Origin: Toxonevra muliebris
Taxonomy: Eukaryota > Arthropoda > Insecta > Diptera > Pallopteridae
Direction of reading: 5' to 3'
NCBI GenBank assembly: GCA_963691655.1
Contig: OY829328.1
Location: 16,260,704 to 16,324,703 of the forward strand
Length of the DNA: 64,000 bases
Shown here: positions 11,330-21,839 of the stretch, in pieces
Layout: each line of letters opens with the position of its first letter
Position numbering within the stretch: position 1 is the first letter of the stretch
Notes under the pieces: generated by a model
What the model saw: the letters and a program-made list of their open reading frames with translations, nothing else
What the model was told of the DNA's origin: nothing
The model's database searches: none
Made by a program: the position numbers and the translations under genes

Positions 11330-11760
11330 CTCAGATGTTCGTCTCTCAATACTGCAGTGCCAAATATGTTAACTCTGGTTTAACAGAAAGCGGGGCAGAC
11401 ACTAAGAAAGTGGTCAGCCATCTCTTTGCATTTACACAGAAAGTACTGGCTTACAGACCAATCAAATTTAAATGTTTGGCCCAAGAGAAGTGACCTGTGA
11501 ATAATCCCACCAGCTGACTACACCTCTTTGTGTTGCTTCGAGATGGCAGGTAATATGGTCTTTGTCTGTCTACACGACCCCCAATTCCTCCCATTTACGA
11601 ACCAGTTTATATGTAGTTAGAGGATTTAAGCGCAGCCTTAGTATCAGTTGCTAAGTACACAAATGTTCCTTTTTATGCAAAAATTTCTGCTTCAAAAACG
11701 GAAGCATGCAACCCCAGAGAGCTATTTATTAGTCTTTGATTACTGTCATCGTGTTGATAT
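11330..11760 (-). pseudogene. non-LTR retrotransposon RNase H and tail remnant
   Basis: On the minus strand, with stops and frameshifts, one can read LHASVFEAEIFA (RNase H motif SVFQAEVxAI) and TDTKAALKS. These are followed by LFTGHFSWAKHLNLIGL (like LTGHCxLxxHxxRxG) and CKEMADHFLVSAPLSVKPEL (like EExEHFLCxCPALxxxRxRxLG). The order matches the C-terminal RNase H and zinc-finger tail of Jockey/LOA-type elements. It is badly decayed. It begins directly after the TTAA MITE. Confidence 0.55.
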
Positions 11761-12817
11761 CGATATATTAAGGTGTTGATAGACGCAGTGATGCAATTTG
11801 TTGTGACAATAGTTTACTTTTCTAACCAGTTCCTTTTGCACTTCATGTAGCGAAACGGAAGCTGAGACAGTGGATCATTACCAATGTGCCTACCCTCATT
11901 TCTCTCGAATTAGGTGTACCATATTTGGTACTAATATGTGAGGTAAGTATCAAATATGTTATAAAAAGAAAGGCAATACAGAAGATTTTGCTGAAGAAGG
12001 ATACAACAGCAATGCATATCATTTGCCCAGGTTTACCATAGACATCAAGTGAATAGAAAAATTAAGTGACTCATTGGAAAGAAATAAAATTTTTTAAATT
12101 TTTTCCAATAATACAGGCTTCCGAAATTTTTAGTTATCCCAGATACAAATACCAAGGTATTCTTTTGAAATAAATTTTTTTTCTATTTTTACAGTTAAAT
12201 CAAAATTTGGTTTCTCGGCCTTGAGATATTCTAAGTGCAGAAAATGTCAAATTTAATCTTAAGTTTGAAAATTTTGTTTAAATACTCGATGTCTTTCGAT
12301 GTGAAATTAAATTAAAATTTGAAATTTTTAAATTTATTACTTAATTGATAAAAGGAGAGTAAATTTTAACCGAAATATAAAAAGAAAGAGTACAAGCGAG
12401 GGAGGAAGGAAAATATTCTATGCAAAAGAGTAACGCAAGTAAAAAAGTGAAAAAGTAAAAAAGTGAAAAATTTAAAAAAGTAACAATAAAAGGCTGGAAT
12501 AATAGCGTGTGTTCCCAATTTGTTTAAGCGTCTTCAAAGCAGTCATCGATTTTGAAGTCAAAATATTTACACTCCCACAGCTTCCAAAAAAAAAAGAAGG
12601 ATTGCATTTCAAAAAAGAAAAACATTTTCTTAACTCCATGAATAACTTGAATTTCTATCCAAGTTAAGCCTTGGATATTTAACCCTCATCGGTCCCCTGT
12701 ATCCAATATGACACAATTTCAATATATTCAATCAAATATCTTCTATAGCTATAGGGCTCATATAGTTATATTTGAGGAGGAATTTAACGCTATATAAAAC
12801 AGGTAGCTGTAATATAT

Positions 12818-13396
12818 GTGCGACACTGTACAAAAAAAGTTATAAATCGGTCCCTGTGTATCCAATATGATACATATATGCATATTTATGGAAATCGTGA
12901 AGAAAGTAATTTTTCATCAGCATCAGATGATGAAGATTTCGATTTTAATCTACATGGTTTAGAAGAAGAAACCATGAGAAAGGCATGTGACATTGAAAAT
13001 TTATAGCAAAATATCCGAGTTGAAATGGCTGCTGACCCAAGCACTGCGTATTTATCAAAAGATAAAACAATTCAATATTCTTATGAGGTATCATATAGGA
13101 ATAGTGCTGATATTGTCTCAGGCAGGCATTTTGATCTATTTCTTTCCTTTATTATATGCAATACATATAAAAATATGCGGTGCTTGAAATGGTTTGCTGG
13201 AATTTGTCTTATTTATACATATGTAGGTCCAAGAATGAACGCCTACTCTAACATCAACAGCTGTGCTTCTTTCTGCATTCTTATTGTAGCGCAGTTATGG
13301 GGCGATGAGAATAGTACAATGTCTCTCAAAAAATTCAAATTGATCCGCAATTGCATTCTATTCGATGGTAAATCCAATAATTGGAAGTCATTATAA
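12818..13396 (+). pseudogene. piggyBac transposase N-terminal remnant
   Basis: Overlapping plus-strand frames give an acidic N-terminal stretch (SNFSSASDDEDFDFNLHGLE), typical of piggyBac/PGBD proteins. Next comes PSTAYLSKDKTIQYSYEV, then AQLWGDENSTMSLKKFKLIR followed by CILFDG. The last matches the conserved xLWxxDGTxxxxFRxTMSxxRFxxLLRxIRFDD block of the piggyBac DDE domain. Frames change at about 13010 and 13210. The catalytic core after FDG is missing, so the protein is dead. Confidence 0.65.
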
Positions 13397-13514
13397 AATG
13401 TCTACATCATCGCTAGCGCGCTCGAAAAATTGTTGAAAATATAAGGCTGGATTCGAATCTTAATCTACAGCATTTGGAATTAAGACGAAAAACAGGTCGT
13501 TGTTTCATATCGAC

Positions 13515-13733
13515 ATGACGATCTAGATAGTGTAGTGGTAGTGCACTGGACTTTCATCCGGGAGGCTAGAGTTCGATTCCCGTCTTGGTCTGTTGGTTAA
13601 TTCTTATAACCTTCTTATATTCTCTATCGATATGAAGTGTATGAGAATTATAAGAAAGTGTACAAGTTCATATCGTGGTAGGAAATGGCAAGGCAAAACC
13701 ACCAAGGTGATAAAAAATTGACACACCGCCGCA
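13515..13733 (+). mobile_element. tRNA-derived SINE, family A, copy 1 (5' part)
   Basis: A pol III promoter-like head: A-box TAGTGTAGTGGTAGTGC (about 13529-13545) and B-box GAGTTCGATTCCC (about 13570-13582). The body is shared with the copy at 47504-47745: CTTGGTCTGxTGGTTAATTCT, TATCGATATGAAGTG, GAATTATAAGAA, GATAAAAAATTG. The matching 3' end (CGCCGTTCGGAATCGGCG..TTAAACTGTAGGTC) reappears at 15294-15335, beyond a 1.56-kb insertion. No acceptor stem or terminator makes it a real tRNA gene. Confidence 0.8.
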
Positions 13734-15293
13734 CAGTGCTCCGTCCTCATATAAAAGTTGAACAAAATAGAAGGAGTTATTTGAATTTGATGAAACTTAA
13801 TTTCCTAAAGGATTATGGCATAATTATTTCAAAAATAGAATGGTTTTTTTTGGTACCGGTTACCCTTTTTTATAAAACCGGTTCTTATCCAATTTGTTTA
13901 CCTTTTAAGATACTATATAAATTATTGCTTGAATTTGGAAGCGCCTAACTAAAAATTAAAAATACCATTTGCTAAAGGGTTATAGTATGCTGATTCTAAA
14001 ATCGGTTTTTTGGTACCGATTTCGGTTTTCAGATAAAATTTTTTTTGCAGAAGCTTCAAATTTAAAATAAATTAATTTAAAATATCAGTGCAACTATTTT
14101 TTAAATATTGCCAATTAAGAACCTATGCTCCATTACTTCTTTCGCTTTGGGATAGAACACTATTTAAAATACAACGCTAACTCACCTTCTTAAAATGTCC
14201 CTACTTTTATCATAGATATATATAATAATATATAGATTTTCGAATTAAGTATATTTTTATAAAACAGTCTGTTTTGCAAAATACTAACACAAACTTAAAT
14301 ATTGACATAACGGCCAAAAGTAACTGTTACAAAAATGCAGTGGGTTCTCGATAACGTGAACTAATTGAAACCAAGGGTGTTCACGTTTGCGAATGCCAAA
14401 ATTAATAGAATATAGATTCCTAACAACCATCATTTAACCCTCTAGTCACGCCCCTTCCTTCTAAAACTTGTGTTTTTTTCTTTTAATTTCAAGAACTTTT
14501 TTTACCAATTCAAATATTTTGTACGTCAACATATGTAAATTGTATACCAAATATGGGCATTTGTCAATATTAGAAGACCCCTAAAACTCGGAGAAATTTA
14601 AATTCAACGTATTGCCAACATATTTACTTGAGGTTTGTCACTATTAGGTTAAAATTGATGTTTTAGAATGTTTTGATGACCAAGCCATGAAAATTATGGT
14701 ACCAAAAAAATTTCTTTGAAAAGTTTAAAAAATTTCTTAAAATTTTTGTTTTTGTTTTTGTATTTAATAGTATTAGTAAATATAGATTTTCTCCTAAGGT
14801 TGGACGAAGTTGGGCAATTTTTTCCACCATTTAAGAAAGTAAGGATTGCTATTAACAAAAAAGGCACGAGACCACAGCCTTTTGCGGCCTAATGCTTTAT
14901 ATTCTTTACTGAAGTTGACGATTTTTTAAGTTTTTCTCTGAAAAAATATTAATTTAAAAAAAAATTTCTAAAAAAAAAGTTAAAAAAAAAAAATTATATG
15001 TTGTGAAGTAGGTAATATTATTTCTCTTTTAGTAAAAAAAATGAAAGCGCTGTCAATGATACCTGATTTTTAAGCAATTTTTTTGTAAGAGTCATAAAAA
15101 TTTCAATTTCTTATTTCAATATTTGCTTCTTAAATTGATCGACTTTGGCAAGTCCTAACTCCTTCAAACCTTCAACCGCTGTAAAAAATATTTCGGGTTT
15201 GTTATACATATTCTATTACCTTTAAAATTACATCAAAATTTTAATGATCGGAGACATAAATTTTTTTGATTTTTGTCCACTCTCGAAGCACTG
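13734..15293. mobile_element. hAT-like non-autonomous insert inside SINE A
   Basis: The ends are CAGTGCTCCG and the complement of CAGTGCTTCG. The flanking 8-mers CGCCGCAC / CGCCGTTC agree at six of eight positions, and the SINE consensus resumes exactly after the right end. There is no transposase frame. The interior is AT-rich, with two copies of a TTTTTTGGTACCGxTTxCxxTTTT motif at about 13847-13870 and 14008-14030. hAT assignment rests on the CAGTG end and the 8-bp spacing. Confidence 0.55.
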
Positions 15294-15340
15294 CGCCGTT
15301 CGGAATCGGCGTTAAACTGTAGGTCCAACTATGTGGTATC
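15294..15340 (+). mobile_element. SINE A copy 1, 3' end
   Basis: CGCCGTTCGGAATCGGCG followed by TTAAACTGTAGGTCC matches the 3' end of the SINE at 47704-47742. It completes the copy split by the preceding insertion. Confidence 0.7.
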
Positions 15341-15649
15341 ACAATCGGCCGTTTAGGCCTAAGCGTGTCTCTAGATAGCCATTCCAATCCACTCATTTGT
15401 ACATATAAAAACTATCAAAATATACACTCAGATCGCGTCATCCACATAATCGAAATAATATGCTAAAACGCTTCACTATTAATTTTTCATTTATTTTCAT
15501 TATAATTTGTCATTAAAAAAACATTAAAAATGTGAATTGATCTTGAATAATAAACATAATAACTATGCACATTATTATTAATTGTATCATATATGATACA
15601 CTAGGGACTAATTAAGGTAATTTTTTGAGGGACCGATGAGGGTTAAGGG

Positions 15650-18600
15650 TGGCTTCAGCGTAAAGGGAATAACTATAGAAAGCAGTACAAGTATAACGAT
15701 GGTCTTAAAGTTAGAATTAAAACTTCCTGAATGGTGCTATCCTTAGGAATCCCTAAAATCAGTACATTTTTAAGAAATTTACAACACATTTCGGAAAATT
15801 ATGTACTAATGTGGTAGCAAATGCAAAGGTTATACTTCTTCATAGTAAAAACTAAATTTTATGTTCCTAATAAAATATTACAAATTAATTAGTTCAAGTG
15901 CGCTATAATTTTGGCGCACTAGATCCGAAAGTCTTTCGAAGAATATTTGATATTTTTTGTATTATAATGATAATTTTTATTTTTGAACACAGTGAGTACT
16001 AAGTGCGCTATAATTTTGAACAGTACTTTTTATTCAAGCCTTAACAGCGTAATTAAAATGCTGTCACATTAAAATTGTATGTAGTTTTGTTGCATTTTTA
16101 TTTTACCATAAAATCAAGTTAAAATGCAAGTTAAATTTGCATGTGGCACAAAACGAAACGAGGCGTCAAGACAAAAAAGAAGAAAACAAGAAACATGCAA
16201 AATGCCAAATGAAAACTATCGGATATCCGGCTTAAATACGTTTTTTGTTATTCTCTTAATAGGTAAGTAAAGTTTTGTGAAATTGGCAGTTCTTGTGGAA
16301 TGAGAGTGTAACTTAAGTTGACTTAAACCGACTTTAAAGTTTTAAAGATAATATGAAATATCAATGCTTTTATGTATTGAGACATCTTGAACGCAACTAC
16401 AAGCATTTATTTGGTCAGTATGACAATAATAAATAAACAACAAAAATATAAAAAAAAGCAAATATTAATTTTATGTAAAGATAAAATATATAAACTTTCC
16501 ATTAACTGATGTCATTTTAAAGTAAACAAAAACACAAATACCTATACATTTCAATTGAACATTTAAAGTAGACTGACAAATACTAATAAACATTTACTTA
16601 CTCACACACTCGTTCATGACTACAAATAATTGCATAAATTATTTAACTTTGCACTGTACAAAATTGTTGTGAAAAACAGAATATAGTTAGATTTCTATCT
16701 AAGATTAAATACTAGCAATTGCATGCTTCTCAATGTTAAACACATTTTTTATGAATTATGTGCTAGCAAATCTATAAAACTAAAACAAACAAACAATCAA
16801 ACAAACACCAGTGATGGATCCAAGGGCGCCGGCTATTTTGTAGCTAATTTTAGATTTTTGTGAAAAGGTTATTTGTATTATTTTAAAAACTACTTATGAG
16901 AAATATTTTAGAATTTATTTTTTATTTTTGGGAATTATATTAAAAATGATTTTGTATCATCATATACCCCATTTTACTAAAGAAATCCGTCACTGTCAAT
17001 AATGAGCAATGGAAATGATGTCATCGTCGGGGAGCATCCGAAAAAATGCTATTCATGTGTTTATTTTTTAATTTTTTTTTTGTGATTATAAATGTGCATT
17101 TGACATTGACAATGAACTTAGTATGCGATTAGTTATAGGTATTTGTTATAATTTTATTTATTTTATTGTTACTGCATACTGTGATGATAAAATCTTTGCT
17201 TGAAGAAGAGTTAATACTTATGTAAGATTTAAAAATCTTTATACAATTTGGACGGCTGATTTTGTTTTCACAGCATACACAAGTTATGTTGAAAAGTTAT
17301 TTCATATTCCTCTTTTACTTCTTTCCCGCTCACTCCTCAATCACATGAAAAGTTTGTGTTTTGAGTCTTTTGTTTTTCATACACATTAAAAATGAAAGAA
17401 ACAATTTTTTTTTTTTTTTTTTTTGCAGGCATTAGGCAAGAAAGAAAAAACGAAATTCTTGTTGCTGCTGTTGCTAGTTTATTAAAGTGTATGGAATAAC
17501 AGCACTTTGTTTTTGTAAAGCATCACTTAATTAACTCAACTGAAATTTTGAAGAAAAATAACAAATTAAGAAGAAATATTAGTAATCTCGCTAAGAAAAT
17601 TTAAAATTTAAAAACTAAAATTAAGCATTTACTTTTGCCAAAATAAAATGAACAGCAGTAGAAAAAACAGCAGCAGCGGTAGATGTTGTACAATAGAAAT
17701 TCGTATAAGATATTCTCAGCTTAATTAGCACTCTTAACAGTAAACAGTAGAAGTATGTAGCTAAATAGAAAAACAACAAACAATAACATTGAAACAACAA
17801 AGACTCAGATTCCATCAAGGCTATTGGTCTTAAGAGTTACGAGTGATCAATTGTGTTCATTTATAAAAATGCGAAACAAAATTTGCCAAAGATAAATATT
17901 ACAAATAAGTGGCAATTGATGAGGAGAGGGGTGTAAAGAGAGAGAGAGAGAGTTCTCAAAAATGTAAAAACCTTTTAAGTAAATTTCATAAAGATAAAAA
18001 TTTAATGGTGGGGGCAAACAAAAATGTTTATTGTTAAGAAAACAAATTACGAGTACATAAAATGTTATTACTTTGTGTGTGATTTCAATGAAATTATTGC
18101 TGAGTTTTGAACCACACCCAAAAAAAAAAAAAAAAAAAATTAATATCACGATTAACAAAATTGTACAAATGAAGTTTTTGTTGCACATTTGGCGTTTAAA
18201 GTTGTTTTTGTAGTATATTCTCACGTTCCTTGCATTTTTTTGACCAGAAAGAAACAAAACAATTTCGCATAATTGTAAAGGCTTTTGTTGATAAAGTAAG
18301 CAATTTATGTCGCCTCCTTTAGTGATCAAGAAACTCAAAACCTAATTGGACTCCCTCTTCTCTGCTACTATCTGCTTACTTCAAATGCAGAGAGTACGAG
18401 TTCAAGTTTTGTTCAAAGTCCAAAGTCTTGCAAGTATATGGGGAACAATTGAATGTTCAATTATATCTAGAAACGAATGCGAATGTTTCATACGTGGGAG
18501 CTTCAAGTTTTTAAATTTCACACTTGAACGAAAATCTTGTGTTGTCAAAAATGTATTTTTAATAAATCCCCCCACACCAAAAATTCAATAGTTACATATA

Positions 18601-19990
18601 CAAAGATCTGTTTGGATATCTGTGCATATAAGTCATGTGAATGCTATACACCCACAACTGTTTGTATTAATATTTAATTTTTTTTTTGAGAATTTTTAGT
18701 GTTCGATTTTTAGCCAATCGTAATTATATTTAACATTACAAAAAAAAAAAAAAAAAATCGATCCACTTTCAAATGTTTTTGTATTTTTTTTTTTTTGGTG
18801 TGGCGATTTCGATTTTGTATGTGTTGCTCGATTTAAATTAATTCATGATTCTACTAAATATTTGGTTAATGTAGTCATCTTAATCAAGTCTCTTTTTCAT
18901 ATTATTCTTTAGCGTATAAAAAAATATTTATATTTTTCTTTTGTTAAACAAGTTTCCTGCTTAAATCTTTTGTTCTTCATTCATAACAAGGTTATAAAAA
19001 AGAAAAAAAATTAAGCACACTTTCGATTTATATTGCAATAAATTTTAAAACTATACTAATTTCGATTGTGTTGTATTCAGTGAAATAAAAATTGATTTAG
19101 TTATTGGTATACACATTTAGAAATATATAAATTGTACGTGTATAAGGAAGAGTATGCATACATATATGTGTGTCAAATACTAAATTGTTCAAAATAGCTA
19201 AAAATTTATTGCATTGCTAAACATTTGTTGAAGAAAGAAACCCACTTGAAACTTAGTAAATCACTCAAATCTTTCCCCGGTTGAATAAAATATAAAGCAG
19301 AGCAAATCTCTAAGGCTCAAGCCTATACTTGTAATTAAATCAAAGATAAGATTCGGCTTAAAAATTTGGAAATGTTTAACAGAAATCTTGATATCATTGG
19401 CCAGCTGTTTGAATACCCCTAATCGTTAGTTCTGTATCTTTTTTAAGGTTAAATATGGCTTTCTAATCTTAGAATTATGTCATACGTAAGTATCAATTTA
19501 AACCTCAAGAATGCTTCTTAGCTAGTTTTGGATAATGACAAAAGATTATTTCATTTCAGGCTCATTAGAGTAGTTCCTGTAGAGAGTGTTTTCCACCAAA
19601 ACAAGATTGTTTTCCATGTCAATAAATAAACTATATTCATTAAGGGTTATGAAGTCAGAAATTCAATTATAGAATGAGAATATTGGCCAGAAATTTGCTA
19701 TTCAAGATGAATTTTTGTTCCTGCGTCTATAATTTATTTTACTGAGGTTGTAAAAAATCATTTATAGAAAGCCGAGTAATGAAAACGGAGTGATGGTGAG
19801 ATGTCAGAATACATGCATCCTGCCTCCGTCACTTTATTTAAAGTAAGTTTGTTAGTTTCCATGCCTATTTATTTAAAAATAACAACAAATTTTTAATTTC
19901 ATGCAATGAATTGTTGCTTGTGAAGACGAGGTGTTGTTTTGCTTTATTTTTTTCAGAAAAAATTTTCTCAATTTAGAAATGTAATAACTT
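15650..19990. other. AT-rich non-coding stretch
   Basis: About 4.3 kb without a recognisable gene or intact transposon. It holds poly-T and poly-A runs (17405-17425, 18121-18139, 18740-18757) and short GA runs (17938-17952). Open frames here are low-complexity and have no family resemblance. Confidence 0.5.
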
Positions 19991-20013
19991 GTACCTTAAG
20001 GGGTTATAGACAT

Positions 20014-20351
20014 GTGGGATTTGCCCTCTTCTTCACCACAAAACTACTCCACTTCAAGTTAATTTCAAACTGTTTTATAATAATAATATATTTAAATCAT
20101 ATAAAAGTAATTGTTTCATTTTAAACGTATTCGGAATTGCCGATTCAGTCGATTGTTTTGCTTTTCTTTTCGACTTCTTTTGGTCAACTCTCTTATTCGT
20201 CCGTTATTTTTAAAAGTTCGTCCATCGTCTTCGTCCAGTTTTGTCTATGTAGGGATGCATTCATCTGTAGTTCATCGTCCAGTCTTTATCAATGCAGGGA
20301 CGCATTCGTTAGTAGTTCTGTCCACTTCTTGTCGTCCGTTGTAAACTTCCC
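20014..20351. mobile_element. 338-bp insert in MITE A copy 2
   Basis: Absent from copy 1. It starts GTGGGATTTGCCC and ends ...AACTTCCCAC, giving a 6-bp inverted end, and is flanked by ACAT at 20010-20013 and 20352-20355. Inside are two diverged copies of a unit like TAGGGATGCATTCATCTGTAG (about 20252 and 20297) and GTCCGTC-type repeats. Superfamily unknown. Confidence 0.55.
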
Positions 20352-20869
20352 ACATACATTTTCATGAGTTAAAAAATCGAAAAAAATTTTATGACTTATT
20401 TCGAACAAACATACTTTTAAGAGTTTATGTTCAAAATTTCAAGTCAATCCGAGTAGTAGATCGTAAGTAGCAACTCGATTTGTAGCGCGCTGCTGTTCAT
20501 GAATAAAGTGCACTCAAAACATTAAACGTGATTTTCTCCGAATGATGTTTTTTGGAAAATGCCGCGATATCTCAAAAACTACTTGACCAATTCATATAAT
20601 TTTTTTTTAAATTTTTTTCCTAGTTACAATATACAATACTTGAACGATCATTTTTTCATGTGCAGTATTTGTCTTAACTAATAATTTTTTTTAAATACAT
20701 TTCTGAGACTCAAAAAATCGACTTTTTTTTTGCATCATGGTTTCCGTATGAGAAAAAGGTGTTTTTTTCAAAATTTTTCGTTCAAGTACTCGGCGCTTTA
20801 GTACACAACTGTAAAGTTTTTGTCTTTTTGATTACAGTTGCATTGTTGGCATTCAATCATGGTCACCGC

Positions 20870-21639
20870 TTGTGTTGATTCGATACTCACATAGTATTGA
20901 TACTTTTACTCATTACTTGTATCGAATAAAACTATCGATGCTACCGAAAATATCGGAAAAAAGTATCAAATATGTACTTGTATCGAATACTCGTTTAAAG
21001 AAACAAATTACTCTTTTTTTTAATTGGTTGTCAAGGAAAACTTTCCGGCCCATTGTGATACAACATGGTTGAGCCTACATTTTACACTATTCAACACGAG
21101 TTTTTCCCCTATATATCATGGTTTTGAGATATTTCCACTGGAAACACGTGAATCATATAGAAATTACGTTAATTTAATTTAGCAAATCGCTAGAAAATTT
21201 ATAATAGAAGGAAAACTAATCAACAGATTAAAGCTTGTTAAAAATATTTTATTTTACTGAAAAGGTTTCAATAGACATTATGTTCTACATGCATGGCCGG
21301 AAATATTTTCTAGAATTTCAATACTGTACTGCAATATTGTCATACATTGAAATATTGCAATATGGACTGAAATATTTTGAATAATTCTGCAGTAGCATTT
21401 TGAAATATATTATTGATTGCTGTAAAATATTGTAAAATGATCCACAATTTTAAATATTGTATAGCAATATTTCAGTTTTTTAAATAAATATTTTCCAAAA
21501 GTATCGAGTATCCGATACTGACCCTTTCTTCCGATACCAAGTAAAATACTTATGTTATAGCATCGAGTAAAAAAAGTAGCTGAATCGACTGAAAAGCATC
21601 GAGTTTTTACTTGTATTTACTTGTATCGAATCACCACTA
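20870..21639. mobile_element. hAT-type MITE nested in MITE A copy 2 (770 bp)
   Basis: Flanked by a perfect 8-bp duplication GTCACCGC (20862-20869 and 21640-21647) that is single in the uninterrupted MITE copy at 2053-2768. The ends are TTGTGTTGATTCGATAC and the complement of TAGTGGTGATTCGATAC, 15 of 17 matching. The interior is rich in GTATCGA repeats and AATATT motifs. No coding region. An 8-bp duplication with a (C/T)A(G)TG-like end fits hAT. Confidence 0.85.
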
Positions 21640-21839
21640 GTCACCGCCAGACTCTGCAGAAAAAACGCTCATCAGGACAAGAACTACAACTTCTACAATT
21701 TTCCATATTTTTTCGTATCTGACTACTCTTGTTTTTCGTAAGAATATTATATAATTATTTCAAATAGTCCAAAAAAATCACAAATATGCCCTAAGTTTCC
21801 CGTATCAAAATGTATATAACCCCTTAATGACAGTTTTTC

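Larger units (their letters stand above)
12683..15642 (+). mobile_element. piggyBac-type element with nested SINE and hAT-like insert
   Basis: The terminal inverted repeats are CCCTCATCGGTCCC at 12683-12696 and the exact complement GGGACCGATGAGGG at 15629-15642. TTAA flanks both sides (12679-12682 and 15643-15646). Subterminal GTATC..ATATGATACA motifs occur near both ends. The plus strand contains a decayed piggyBac transposase fragment (12818-13396). The rest of the 2,960 bp is taken up by a tRNA-derived SINE that is itself split by a 1.56-kb insert. Terminal repeat plus TTAA is diagnostic for the superfamily. Confidence 0.88.
20000..21823 (-). mobile_element. TTAA-flanked MITE, family A, copy 2 (inverted, doubly interrupted)
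   Basis: The ends GGGGTTATAGA...ATATAACCCC lie between TTAA at 19996-19999 and 21824-21827. It aligns in inverse orientation with copy 1 at 2053-2768 over nearly its whole length (for example TAGCGCGCTxxTGTTCATGAATAAAGTGCACTCAAAAC and CCAGACTxTGCAGAAAAAACG). Subtracting the two inserts (338 + 4 bp and 770 + 8 bp) leaves 704 bp, against 716 bp for copy 1. Confidence 0.88.

Noticed and set aside
17847..18338. 163-codon minus-strand open frame with hydrophobic stretches
   Set aside because: Low-complexity translation of A/T-rich DNA with no family signature.
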